64,000 nt of DNA from JAPPLB01 sp965218555 (GTDB taxonomy: Bacteria; Acidobacteriota; Terriglobia; Bryobacterales; UBA6623), in contig OZ244625.1 of the NCBI GenBank assembly GCA_965218555.1, forward strand, positions 2,852,001-2,916,000, read 5' to 3'. Each line of letters begins with the position of its first letter. Position 1 is the stretch's first letter. The notes under the pieces are model-generated. The model saw nothing but the letters and a program-made list of their open reading frames with translations. It was not told the origin of the DNA and made no database searches. This document shows, piece after piece, positions 54,415-62,466 of the stretch. The position numbers and the translations under genes are program-made.

Positions 54415-54604
54415 CCTGCATTTCTCACCACGTGGCGAGGTGAAGTGCGTGAGAGGGCCGACAGGACGAGGCGCGAGCCGCTTGGCGCGCGCAGGCGTAC
54501 TTGACCCTACGTCGAGCACGGCAAGCAAGCGCTGCGAAGGAAAAGCGAAGTCATGGCGGTCTTATCGCGTGCTTCCCCCGTCAGGTGGTGAGAAATGCAG
54601 GCTG
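54412..54604 (+). repeat. Dispersed palindromic-ended repeat, copy D
   Basis: About 193 bp, same orientation as the others; it starts at the TGA stop of the YchF-like gene (TGACCTGCATTTC) and ends GAGAAATGCAGGCT. It is longer than copies B and C because of an 11-bp insertion (GCGCTGCGAAGGAAAAGCG region). Open frames again cross it on both strands. Confidence 0.88.
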
Positions 54605-54676
54605 GTCCCGCAGGCAGGCGGCCCGGTCGGGGCACACCTTGCAATGGCCTTGGCTTTCTTGCCATACTCGGCCTGC

Positions 54677-55756
54677 ATGAAACGGGCCTGTTTTGTTCTC
54701 ATCCTGCTTTGCGGCGTTGCCGCGGTGGCTGCCGACCCGCCTTTCTATTACGACAAGTTCAACCTGCTGTACTACATCGATGCAGCCGGTGAGAGGCGCG
54801 AAGTCCGCACGCAAGACGACTGGGAAAAGCGGCGTCAACACATCCTTGAGAATATGCAGGTCGTGATGGGGCCTGTGCCCGACGAGCCCAAACCGCCCCT
54901 CGACGTCAAAGTGATCCGGGAAGACGACTTTCGCGACCTGATTCGCCGCAAGATCACGTATCAGGCCAAGAAGGACGACCGCGTCAATGCCTACCTGTTC
55001 ATCCCGAAGAATCGTAAGGGACGGATGCCGGCCATGGTCGTGCCGCACCCGACATCGACCAAGTTCGGCAAGGGGATCGTGGCGGGCGTGGGCGGACGTC
55101 CGCGGCGGGCCTCGGCGCTGGAACTCGCCGAGCGAGGCTACGTCACGATCGCGCCCGATTACCCTTACATGGGCGAGCCGCAGACGAGTCCCTACGATTT
55201 GGGATACGTCAGCACGACGATGAAGGCCGTCTACAACCACATGCGTGCCGTAGATCTGCTGCAGTCGATGGACAAGGTCGACCCCGAGCGGATCGGCGCG
55301 ATCGGCCACTCGCTCGGCGGCCACAACTCGCTCTTCCTGGCGGCCTTCGACGAGCGCGTGAAGGTGGCGGTGACAAGTTGCGGTTTCAACTCGTTTCCGC
55401 AGTACAAGCAGGGAGATCTGCGGGGCTGGAGTCAGGACAAGTACATGCCGCGCATCGCCGACGTTTACGACAACGACCCCGACAAGGTGCCGTTCGACTT
55501 CACTGAGATTCTCGGGGTCATCGCTCCCCGTCCGGTCTTCATCAATGCGCCGATCAACGACGGCAACTTCGAGGTCTACGGCGTGCGGCAGTGCGTCGAC
55601 GCGGCGTTGCCTGTCTACACCAGGATCTTCGGGGCCTACGACAGCCTCGTCGGCTACTATCCCACCGCCGGACACGACTTCCCGGACGAGACGCGATGGC
55701 GCGCTTACCATTTCCTGGACTGGTGGTTGAAGGGCCGCGAGGCGCCGACGCGGTAG
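54677..55756 (+). CDS. Secreted alpha/beta hydrolase (acetyl-xylan-esterase/dienelactone-hydrolase-like)
   Basis: About 359 residues from ATG 54677 (MKRACFVLILLCGVAAVAADP), a clear signal peptide; open sequence upstream comes from repeat copy D and is not part of the gene. The catalytic serine is in GAIGHSLGGHNSL, the acid is probably the aspartate in INAPINDGNFE, and the histidine in PTAGHDFPDETRW. Oxyanion region VVPHPTSTKFGKG. Secreted esterases of this kind remove acyl groups from plant or algal polysaccharides; this suits the sulfatase, DUF1080 and propeller proteins in the window. It stands as a single gene. Confidence 0.82.
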   Translation: MKRACFVLILLCGVAAVAADPPFYYDKFNLLYYIDAAGERREVRTQDDWEKRRQHILENMQVVMGPVPDEPKPPLDVKVIREDDFRDLIRRKITYQAKKDDRVNAYLFIPKNRKGRMPAMVVPHPTSTKFGKGIVAGVGGRPRRASALELAERGYVTIAPDYPYMGEPQTSPYDLGYVSTTMKAVYNHMRAVDLLQSMDKVDPERIGAIGHSLGGHNSLFLAAFDERVKVAVTSCGFNSFPQYKQGDLRGWSQDKYMPRIADVYDNDPDKVPFDFTEILGVIAPRPVFINAPINDGNFEVYGVRQCVDAALPVYTRIFGAYDSLVGYYPTAGHDFPDETRWRAYHFLDWWLKGREAPTR

Positions 55757-55801
55757 ATACCAGCCGAGTGGTACACAAGGGTCGGTTACGGATCGAACCG
55801 G

Positions 55802-56236
55802 TCAGCCCTCGCGAATGGCCGATTGAATCGCGCTGCGGACGCGCTCGATGTGAGCATCTCCGTCGTATCTCCTGCGCGGCCAGAAGAAGCCTTTAAGCCC
55901 GTCGCCTTTCCGTCGGGGGACGATGTGCACGTGCAGATGAGGCACGCTCTGACTTACGCGATTGTTGATCGCCGTGAAGATGCCCTCGGCTTGCATCGAC
56001 TGCTCGACGGCTCTTGCGAGGATCTGAGCGTTCTTGAACAGGGGCTCCACCAATTCCGGCGGCAAGTCCATCAGCGTCTCATGATGATCTTTGGGCACGA
56101 GCAGGGTGTGTCCGGGGAAGAGAGGCCGCACTTCGAGGAAGGCGAGGGACACCTCGTCCTCGAAGACGACGGCGGCATCGATTTCGCTCCGGATGATGCG
56201 GCAGAATGTGCACTCCGATTCCCGGTTCGCGGTCAT
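55802..56236 (-). CDS. HIT-family (histidine triad) nucleotide hydrolase
   Basis: About 144 residues from ATG 56236 (MTANRESECTFCRIIRSEID). The zinc-type N-terminus C-x2-C (CTFC) is present, then AFLEVRPLFPGHTLLVPKDH, NNRVSQSVPHLHVHIVPR with the H-x-H-x-H triad. HIT proteins hydrolyse AMP-lysine or dinucleoside polyphosphates. Divergent from the methyltransferase operon that starts 216 bp away. Confidence 0.9.
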   Translation of the reverse strand: MTANRESECTFCRIIRSEIDAAVVFEDEVSLAFLEVRPLFPGHTLLVPKDHHETLMDLPPELVEPLFKNAQILARAVEQSMQAEGIFTAINNRVSQSVPHLHVHIVPRRKGDGLKGFFWPRRRYDGDAHIERVRSAIQSAIREG

Positions 56237-56369
56237 GAGGTCAAGGTCTTGGGACTGTTCCCTGCCAGGGGCCCGCTTGGTTCTGCCTCTGACACCATGC
56301 GTTGACCGGCGGCATTCGCCGGCGCATCGTAAGGCTCCCGTCACCGGGCGGCACAACGTATCGAGATCC

Positions 56370-56397
56370 TTGGTTGTAGGGGTTTTTTCGGTATTCT
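56370..56397 (+). promoter_or_regulatory. Possible promoter of the methylase operon
   Basis: In an AT-rich stretch, TTGGTT (56370-56375) and TATTCT (56392-56397) are 16 bp apart, a weak match to -35 and -10 boxes. It is the best candidate before the GTG at 56452, leaving a leader of about 48 nt. Confidence 0.3.
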
Positions 56398-56451
56398 AGA
56401 GAACACCGCTGGGAGAAGTTGCGCGACAGTTTGGTTGAAGGGAGACAGCAA

Positions 56452-57465
56452 GTGACGGCTGGGTGTCTGTTCAGCGGCATGGGTGGTTTTGCGTCAGGTC
56501 TCGCCAAGGCGGGCTTTGTGATTCGCTGGGCCAACGACAACGATGATTCTGCGTGTACAGTGTTCCGGCACCGCTTTCCCGACGTACCAGTGATCGAAAA
56601 GGACGTGCGCGAGCTATCTGTACAGGCGGACGGCTTGACCGCAGTGCATGTAGTGGTAGCGGGATTCCCTTGCCAGAGTTTTTCTCAGGCGGGAGGGAGA
56701 CGAGGGTTCGAAGATCCCCGAGGCGCATTGTTTTTCGAGATTCCGCGGCTGATTGAGGAGTACCGACCGGAGGAGCGGCCTTCGCTGGTCATCCTGGAGA
56801 ATGTGCCCCATCTCTTGTATGGAGCCGATGGTATTTGGTTTGACCAAGTGCGGCGTTCTTTGCGTCGGGCGGGGTATTGGTTTAGAGAAGAGTCGTGCTG
56901 GACAGTGAACGTCAAGGACGAGACCGATTCTCCGCAAGACCGTGAGCGGTTGTTTATGGTTGCAGCGTCAAGAAGACGCTTCACATGCAATCCGTTCTCG
57001 TCGCCTTCCACAACTAACGGCGCTGGAGCGGCCCCTCGTCCAATCGGCGAGTTTGTTGACCGCACGCAGCGCGGGGCGGAGGGGACTTACCTGTCGCCGG
57101 ACAACCGCTACTACAAGATGATCGACAGAGCGATGGTCAACGGCGAGTCGGCTGAGAACATTTATCAATTGCGGCGTTCATATGTTCGGGAAAAGAAACA
57201 GGGTCTGTGCCCGACCCTGACTGCGAATATGGGAATAGGCGGCCACAACGTTCCGTTCGTTCGCGACGCTTGGGGTATCCGCCGTTTGAGCGTTGATGAG
57301 GTGGCGCGTCTCCAGGGATTTGACGCCACAGATAAGCTGTTTCCGAATATGCTCGAGGCTGAACAGTATCGACTGCTGGGAAACTCCGTATGCGTCGGCC
57401 TAGCCCACTTGGTGGGGAAGGTGTGCGCAGAAATTTTGAATAGAGAGACGACACCAAATGAATGA
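56452..57465 (+). CDS. dcm: C5 cytosine DNA methyltransferase
   Basis: About 337 residues from GTG 56452, chosen because GAAGGGAGA lies just upstream and because motif I then begins at residue 5, as usual; TTG 56419 is the longer alternative. C5-methylase motifs in order: I CLFSGMGGFASGL, IV GFPCQSFSQAGG with the catalytic cysteine at about 74, VI VILENVPHLL, VIII SPQDRERLFMV, then a target-recognition segment of about 90 residues, IX RRLSVDEVARLQGF and X LLGNSVCVGLA. It modifies cytosine in a specific site that cannot be read from the sequence. The stop overlaps the start of the GHKL gene by 8 bp, so this is the first gene of a five-gene operon. Confidence 0.92.
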   Translation: MTAGCLFSGMGGFASGLAKAGFVIRWANDNDDSACTVFRHRFPDVPVIEKDVRELSVQADGLTAVHVVVAGFPCQSFSQAGGRRGFEDPRGALFFEIPRLIEEYRPEERPSLVILENVPHLLYGADGIWFDQVRRSLRRAGYWFREESCWTVNVKDETDSPQDRERLFMVAASRRRFTCNPFSSPSTTNGAGAAPRPIGEFVDRTQRGAEGTYLSPDNRYYKMIDRAMVNGESAENIYQLRRSYVREKKQGLCPTLTANMGIGGHNVPFVRDAWGIRRLSVDEVARLQGFDATDKLFPNMLEAEQYRLLGNSVCVGLAHLVGKVCAEILNRETTPNE

Positions 57466-59416
57466 GGACATCGGTTGGCGCTTCCCTCCAACGAACGGGG
57501 GTTTGAGTTCTGGCTTTAACGATTCAGGGATGGCTCATTTTACCGGAGCGCCCTTGGAAAGCCTCACGCGAGAGACGATGCAGAACTCTCTCGATGCCCG
57601 ACTTGACTCAGACAAACCGGTGCACGTTTCGTTTGAATTGATTGACATGCATACAGACGATGTCGGCAGGGACGAGCTCGCATGGGCGATTGATTCATCC
57701 ATACAGACAGCCCAACAGACAGCCAAGGGCGATTCGAGAGCAATCGCCGACCTGAAGGCAATGGCGAAGACCATGAGATCGGACGTAATTTGCTGCCTGC
57801 GTGTATCTGACCGCAACACGACGGGACTTCGTGGTGCCCATTGGCCCGCTCTCGTCAAGATGCAGGGAGTCAGCTACAAACCGGAAGTGGAAGGAGCCGG
57901 CGGGTCGCACGGTATCGGAAAATACGCGCCGTTTGCAGTCTCGGCCTTGCGGACAGTGTTTTACTGGACGTATTTCCCCGAGAACGGGGAGAACCGGGAA
58001 AGGTTCCAGGGCAAGTCGGTTCTCATATCGCATAAGAGCATGGAAGGGGAGGAAACCCAAGGGACAGGTTTCTTCGGAGTCAAGAAGGACTGCCGGGAGT
58101 TAACGCAGAATATTCCGCAGCCCTTTCGCTTGCTTGACCAACGCCAACGTCCTGTTCAAGGGACGAGCTTGACGATCATGGGCTTTCGAGAGACCGAAGA
58201 CTGGCGTCGGAGCATAGCCGCCAGCGCGATCGGAAATTTCTTCTTTGCAATTGGGACGGGGCGCCTGACTGTCATTGTAGAACCAGACGAAACCAGCACG
58301 CTCATGGAAATAGACCGTGATTCCCTTGACAAATGGTTCCAATACCTTGCGAAGTCATCGGGATCCGCTTCCTCGGAGGATGCCGCCGACAACGCATTAC
58401 AGGAGGCGCAGACATTCTGGGAGCTATCAAAAGATGAACCTGTAGCAGAGAAGCAGGACATTGATCTTGGACATTGTCGCTTGTGGATTCGTACCGCTGA
58501 AGGCTTGCCTGGCAAAGTTGCATTCGTACGCCGCACGGGAATGTTGGTGACGGATCAGCAACGCGGTTTGATCCGTTTCCCTGGATTCCGGGAATTTGCA
58601 GCACTTTGCGTATTCGAAGACCCCGCCGGAAATGAACTCCTGCGCCGGATGGAGAATCCCAAGCACGATCAATTTGAACCTGACCGTCTGCCGAAAGAGG
58701 AGCGGAGCCGCGGTCGGCAAGCACTTAAACGCATTACTGATTGGATACGGAGTGAGATACGGAAACAGGCGGGGCCGCCAGAGGGTGGAAGGAAAACGGT
58801 ACTCTCGGAGCTTGCGGTATATCTTCCGGACTATCAGCCCGAAGAACCGTTTGACGATGCAGGTCACGACGGCGACGGAAGCAGCGGGGAGCCGGGATTC
58901 GCTGAACGTGTGACGCTAACGCTCAAACCAGTGCGCCGCCCACCGCCCTCCCAGTTGCCAACGGATGATCTGCCCGACAATGGCAGTGAAGGCGACGGTG
59001 ACGATACCGGCAACGAGGGAGGGGCGGGAACGGACACCAACGAAGGCGAGGGCGGTGATGGAGGCGAGGGTGGAGGAGATGGCCAAGGCGGTACCGGGAC
59101 ACGAGGGGGAGACCATGGAAAGTTGGGGATTCCGGTCTCCAGAGTCCGCATCCTGCCAATTAAGGGCCGGGAGAACTGTTTTCGGCTCAGCTTTATGGCA
59201 GACGGCGACGGCGTTGCTCGTTTGGTGCTCGCAGAGGCAGGCGACTCCTCCGTGGTGCCGCGAAACGACGTTCGTGTGCTTGGTGAGGGCACTTCGCTCG
59301 ACCGAGTGCCCTTAGCGAAAGGTCAGCGAACCGTGGTGGAGATTACGGCTGACGGACCGATTGACGGCAGGGCTTGGCGTCTGTCGGCTGTAGCGGTTCC
59401 GGAGGATTCGCAATGA
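57458..59416 (+). CDS. GHKL (MutL/Hsp90-type) ATPase of the methylase operon
   Basis: 652 residues. The Bergerat-fold ATP site is visible: N box E39-x3-N43 (LTRETMQNSLDA), a divergent G1 box SDRNTTGL (118-124) and the G2 box GGSHGIGKYAPFA (148-160). A second domain of about 200-470 has TSLTIMGF and predicted helices (LPKEERSRGRQALKRITDW). Residues about 500-556 are an acidic, glycine-rich linker; a beta-rich C-terminal domain follows. GHKL ATPases are known in restriction-modification operons together with methylases and Vsr nucleases and are the ancestors of eukaryotic MORC proteins. Here it probably couples ATP-driven clamp closure to DNA recognition. It shares 8 bp with the methylase and 4 bp with the next gene. 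Confidence 0.85.
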   Translation: MNEDIGWRFPPTNGGLSSGFNDSGMAHFTGAPLESLTRETMQNSLDARLDSDKPVHVSFELIDMHTDDVGRDELAWAIDSSIQTAQQTAKGDSRAIADLKAMAKTMRSDVICCLRVSDRNTTGLRGAHWPALVKMQGVSYKPEVEGAGGSHGIGKYAPFAVSALRTVFYWTYFPENGENRERFQGKSVLISHKSMEGEETQGTGFFGVKKDCRELTQNIPQPFRLLDQRQRPVQGTSLTIMGFRETEDWRRSIAASAIGNFFFAIGTGRLTVIVEPDETSTLMEIDRDSLDKWFQYLAKSSGSASSEDAADNALQEAQTFWELSKDEPVAEKQDIDLGHCRLWIRTAEGLPGKVAFVRRTGMLVTDQQRGLIRFPGFREFAALCVFEDPAGNELLRRMENPKHDQFEPDRLPKEERSRGRQALKRITDWIRSEIRKQAGPPEGGRKTVLSELAVYLPDYQPEEPFDDAGHDGDGSSGEPGFAERVTLTLKPVRRPPPSQLPTDDLPDNGSEGDGDDTGNEGGAGTDTNEGEGGDGGEGGGDGQGGTGTRGGDHGKLGIPVSRVRILPIKGRENCFRLSFMADGDGVARLVLAEAGDSSVVPRNDVRVLGEGTSLDRVPLAKGQRTVVEITADGPIDGRAWRLSAVAVPEDSQ

Positions 59417-60279
59417 AGTTTGATCCCGGCAAGGCTTGGCCGCATCCAGTTCTGCGTCCACCCAGTTACGGCGACGATTATCCGCACACAGAGTTCGAAG
59501 TCGAAATTGAAGTTAAGCGCGTCAAAGGCAGTACCGCCGTCGAAGTGCATGCCGAGTTCGAACTAAGCGATCCGAGCCTCCTTCAGCTCGTCAAGCATGA
59601 CAAGGCGCGATTTGCGCTGCTAGTCAAGGCCCCAAAGACGCATTGCCGAAGATTGCTTCAGTCCGGCAAGCCAAACATCAAGCAGTTATTCTCTGCCGGA
59701 GAGTTGTCGGGTCGCGTGGAGTTTGCGCCGTTCCTAGTCTGCACGCAGGCACTATCGGGTTTCCAGGCGAACGGGTGGCACTCTGATTTCACCGGGCGGA
59801 CTTTCGACATCGTTGCAGGCACTGTGCTTGCCGAGGATGTCTCAAAGGATTACTGGATTGATACAGCGGATGAAGCGCCGCTTGGGTCTATCTTTGGACA
59901 CAAAAGGCGCCCGGACATTCCTGCCGGCCTTTGGGAGTATGAACTCGCCGAAGAACGTGTTTGGATTGTGATGTCGGATACTGATGCCAAATGGTATGAA
60001 GAGGCTCGGAACCGCGCCAATAATCAACCGGAAGGCCAATACCTAATGAACGGTTTGTATCTGCCCGCGTTGGTGGCGGTATTGAACCACGTCGATCAAA
60101 ACCCCGATGATTACCGCAGCTATCGATGGTTCGCATCCCTCGACCAGCGTCTTGAGGATGTGGGGTGTAAATACCTTGGTGGCGAAAGTTCCAACCGTTT
60201 GATCGATGCTCAGAAATTACTTGACTCTCCTTTCCTGAGGATGCCGATGATCGTGCAGGCGGAGAACGGCGGCCGATGA
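59413..60279 (+). CDS. Uncharacterised subunit of the methylase/GHKL operon
   Basis: 288 residues from ATG 59413, which overlaps the GHKL stop (ATGA). The N-terminal half is beta-rich (FEVEIEVKRVKGSTAVEVHAEF, ALLVKAPKTHCRRL, GELSGRVEFAPFLVCTQ), the second half mixed (TVLAEDVSKDYWID, GLWEYELAEERVWIVMSD, MNGLYLPALVAVLNHVDQNP). No nuclease, helicase or membrane motif is visible. The strict overlaps on both sides (4 bp with its neighbours) argue for a stoichiometric partner of the GHKL protein or methylase. No family recognised. Confidence 0.7.
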   Translation: MKFDPGKAWPHPVLRPPSYGDDYPHTEFEVEIEVKRVKGSTAVEVHAEFELSDPSLLQLVKHDKARFALLVKAPKTHCRRLLQSGKPNIKQLFSAGELSGRVEFAPFLVCTQALSGFQANGWHSDFTGRTFDIVAGTVLAEDVSKDYWIDTADEAPLGSIFGHKRRPDIPAGLWEYELAEERVWIVMSDTDAKWYEEARNRANNQPEGQYLMNGLYLPALVAVLNHVDQNPDDYRSYRWFASLDQRLEDVGCKYLGGESSNRLIDAQKLLDSPFLRMPMIVQAENGGR

Positions 60280-61028
60280 TGCAGCTCCGCTATTACACAA
60301 CCGAGGCGCTTGAGACCCTTCGGGGCACGGTCGCGGACCGTCTGGATTGGTATTACAAACCGGACTGTGAGTTGCCCTTGCAGTCACTCGGCGGGTTCAG
60401 AGAATCGAAGGTGGAAGCGCCGATGCTTGCGGCCCGGCTTGTTATGGACGAAACGCGCCCGCACGCAACCGATGTCGACAATGCGCTGCTCGTGCACGAA
60501 GCATTGTCAGATCTGACACCGCATCAAGCATCCATCGAGAGGATGTGGGTGTACTTATGCCATTGCGACTGTCCTCAGTACGTTGCTGCGCGATGGCTGA
60601 ACCGGCGACCGGACTTAGACGAGGACGCGGTCCGCAAGGTGCGGAACCACTTTTTTGCTGTCGGTAACAGGGCGCTGATTCGAGACAACGGAGTCTCACG
60701 GCTATGGTGGTTAGGCAAGATTGCTCACGACGTTGACCCTGATGATCCGCGTGGGTTCTTGACCATACTGCTCCACCGTCAGGATGTCCGGTCGGCACTG
60801 ATTGAGCGCCCCTCCGTGTCAAGAAACCTGCTGGTGCTGCGCGAGATTTATGCGGTGATGCGGGAGCACTGGGCCAATGGCGGAGCGCTGTTCGAACGAG
60901 ATATTTTCCGCAAATGGATGACCGCATTGGACCGCCGGGGAGGGGTCGTTCTGCTGGACGCGCTTGCCGGAGGGGATTTGCTCGGGCGGCTTCTGAGGGA
61001 GGAGGCTGATCGCACCGTCAATTCTTAA
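60276..61028 (+). CDS. Uncharacterised helical subunit, DUF6339-like
   Basis: 250 residues, start overlapping the previous stop (ATGATG at 60276). Sequence features: LRYYTTEALETLRGTVADRLD, ERMWVYLCHCDCPQYVAARWL, AVRKVRNHFFAVGNRALIRDNG, SRLWWLGKIAHDVDP, FLTILLHRQDVRSALIERPS. This composition, all helical with W-rich turns, resembles DUF6339 family proteins seen beside restriction-type operons; I am not certain of the assignment. No catalytic motif. It lies between the unknown subunit and the Vsr nuclease. Confidence 0.65.
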   Translation: MMQLRYYTTEALETLRGTVADRLDWYYKPDCELPLQSLGGFRESKVEAPMLAARLVMDETRPHATDVDNALLVHEALSDLTPHQASIERMWVYLCHCDCPQYVAARWLNRRPDLDEDAVRKVRNHFFAVGNRALIRDNGVSRLWWLGKIAHDVDPDDPRGFLTILLHRQDVRSALIERPSVSRNLLVLREIYAVMREHWANGGALFERDIFRKWMTALDRRGGVVLLDALAGGDLLGRLLREEADRTVNS

Positions 61029-61042
61029 CGATAAGATTTAGC

Positions 61043-61486
61043 ATGGTCGATAACCTGCGACGAGAAGATCGGTCGTGGTGCATGTCCCAGATACGTTCCC
61101 GGGGCATGAAGCCTGAAATGGTTGTCCGTTCGATGGTGCACAGCCTTGGATATCGCTTCCGACTGCACCGGCGCAACTTGGCGGGTAAGCCCGATTTGGT
61201 TCTCCCTCGCCACCGGGCGGTGATCTTTGTCAACGGGTGCTTTTGGCATTGGCATCCCGACCCGAATTGCCCGATTGCAGGGCTGCCCAAGTCCAATCTT
61301 GAGTACTGGGGTCCAAAGCTAGCACGAACGCGGATTCGGGACCAGGAGCATACGGCTTCGCTAGAAGCCGATGGTTGGCGCGTGTTGACAGTGTGGGAGT
61401 GTCATCTGCGGAGTCCTAACGATGTCATTTCTCGGGTCCAAGAATTCCTTGACAGCGGTAAAAAAGGGATGACGGTTCACAGCTAG
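61043..61486 (+). CDS. vsr: Vsr-family (very short patch repair) endonuclease
   Basis: 147 residues, the normal Vsr length. MSQIRSRGMKPEMVVRSMVH (in part), LGYRFRLHRRNLAGKPDLVLP with the catalytic aspartate D51, VIFVNGCFWHWH with H69 and H71, and WRVLTVWECHL near 112-122. Zinc ligands can be placed at C66, H71, C76 and C120. At the position of H64 of the E. coli enzyme there is an asparagine (FVNGCFWH). Classic Vsr nicks T:G mismatches left by C5 methylation; in GHKL-type operons the same fold may serve as the restriction nuclease. Last gene of the operon. Confidence 0.92.
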   Translation: MVDNLRREDRSWCMSQIRSRGMKPEMVVRSMVHSLGYRFRLHRRNLAGKPDLVLPRHRAVIFVNGCFWHWHPDPNCPIAGLPKSNLEYWGPKLARTRIRDQEHTASLEADGWRVLTVWECHLRSPNDVISRVQEFLDSGKKGMTVHS

Positions 61487-61518
61487 AGTTAATGCTCGCC
61501 ACTGTCCGGCGCAATGTG

Positions 61519-62169
61519 AGAACGTTCCCCTTCGGCTCGAGGTACTGAAGCCCTTCAGTCTTTTTTTCCGCCCCGGCCTGCATAGCATGAGGACTGTGAG
61601 GCCAGAGATCGACTTCCCGTCGCCGCGGCGCTCGCCTCTGGCGGCTGAAGCCCCCCGGGCACCAGCCCGGCGAGACCGTCAAGGCCCTCCCCGGCCGAGC
61701 CGGCTGCGGTCTGCCCGGCGCCCCCAGGCTAGGCTGCCGCGCCCGAGGCGCGTTTGTCCTGTCGAAAAGAGCCGCACAGGATGCCCGGGCGCTGCGGGCG
61801 GACAATCTTCGGCCCAGGCGCAGGGAGGGCGCGTCTTGGTCGCAAATCAGGTGTCGGAATGGCCGTTCGGTTGGCCGTTGGTGCGCAAGGGTCGCAACAC
61901 CAAAAACCGCCGCTCGGACTGCCGCGCCCGCCGCCCATTCACTGATTCTCAGTCCACTTCTGCCCGGAATTGCCCGGCTCCTTTTTATTGTTTGCCTGCT
62001 CACGATTGCGCGGCAAAAAATATTGCCCCTGAGCGAGTGTCCGCGCACCGTCAGCCGTTCTCGCTCGGCCTCACGACGAGCGCCGTTAGGTGCAGCGCCC
62101 GTCGCCCTCCAGGCTGCTTCCGCTGCGGCGAACGCAAGATGAACCCATGCTGAGAAAGGGGAACGTTCT
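61519..62169. mobile_element. Candidate MITE-like element with 14-bp inverted ends
   Basis: The 14-mer AGAACGTTCCCCTT at 61519 is repeated as its exact complement at 62156-62169. Just outside, GCAAT occurs on both sides in inverted form, so the repeat extends imperfectly to about 22 bp. The 651 bp between hold no recognisable gene. This could be a non-autonomous element or an islet end; the terminator of the preceding operon lies just inside its left end. Confidence 0.4.
61544..61567 (+). terminator. Rho-independent terminator after vsr
   Basis: ACTGAAG / CTTCAGT form a perfect stem with a very short loop (practically six pairs with loop GCCC) followed by C and seven T. It lies 58 bp after the vsr stop and suits the end of the methylase operon. 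Confidence 0.6.
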
Positions 62170-62466
62170 AGATTGCGTTGACACGAGGAGCTCGACACCG
62201 GGAGTTCGCCGTCTTGCTGAGGTTTGGGCGGCGGAGCCCTGCCGGGTTACGCTAGGCAGCGAGCTGCGAACGGGCGAATTTCTTGAATTCAGGAAGCGGC
62301 GAACAAAGTGCCCCGTCGTATATCGCTTTGTAGGCTCGATTCCGCTGGAATCCTCTGAGGAGCACCGGACCCTGGCGTGTGTTCATAAAATAAACCAGGA
62401 GACCGAGGGGGAACGCGATATCCGACCCATTGGTTCTGCCGTCGAGTTCCCTCATTCGACAAGCTC
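61568..62466. other. Gene-poor segment
   Basis: About 900 bp, GC-rich and rather low in complexity on the left. No reading frame has recognisable protein character; a short plus-strand frame ending near 62470 is not convincing. It contains the right inverted end at 62156 and presumably the promoter of the next gene. Confidence 0.45.

Noticed and set aside
54335..54676. Upstream extension of the esterase gene through repeat copy D
   Set aside because: The extra codons are repeat sequence and the end of the ychF-like gene; the signal peptide starts at 54677.
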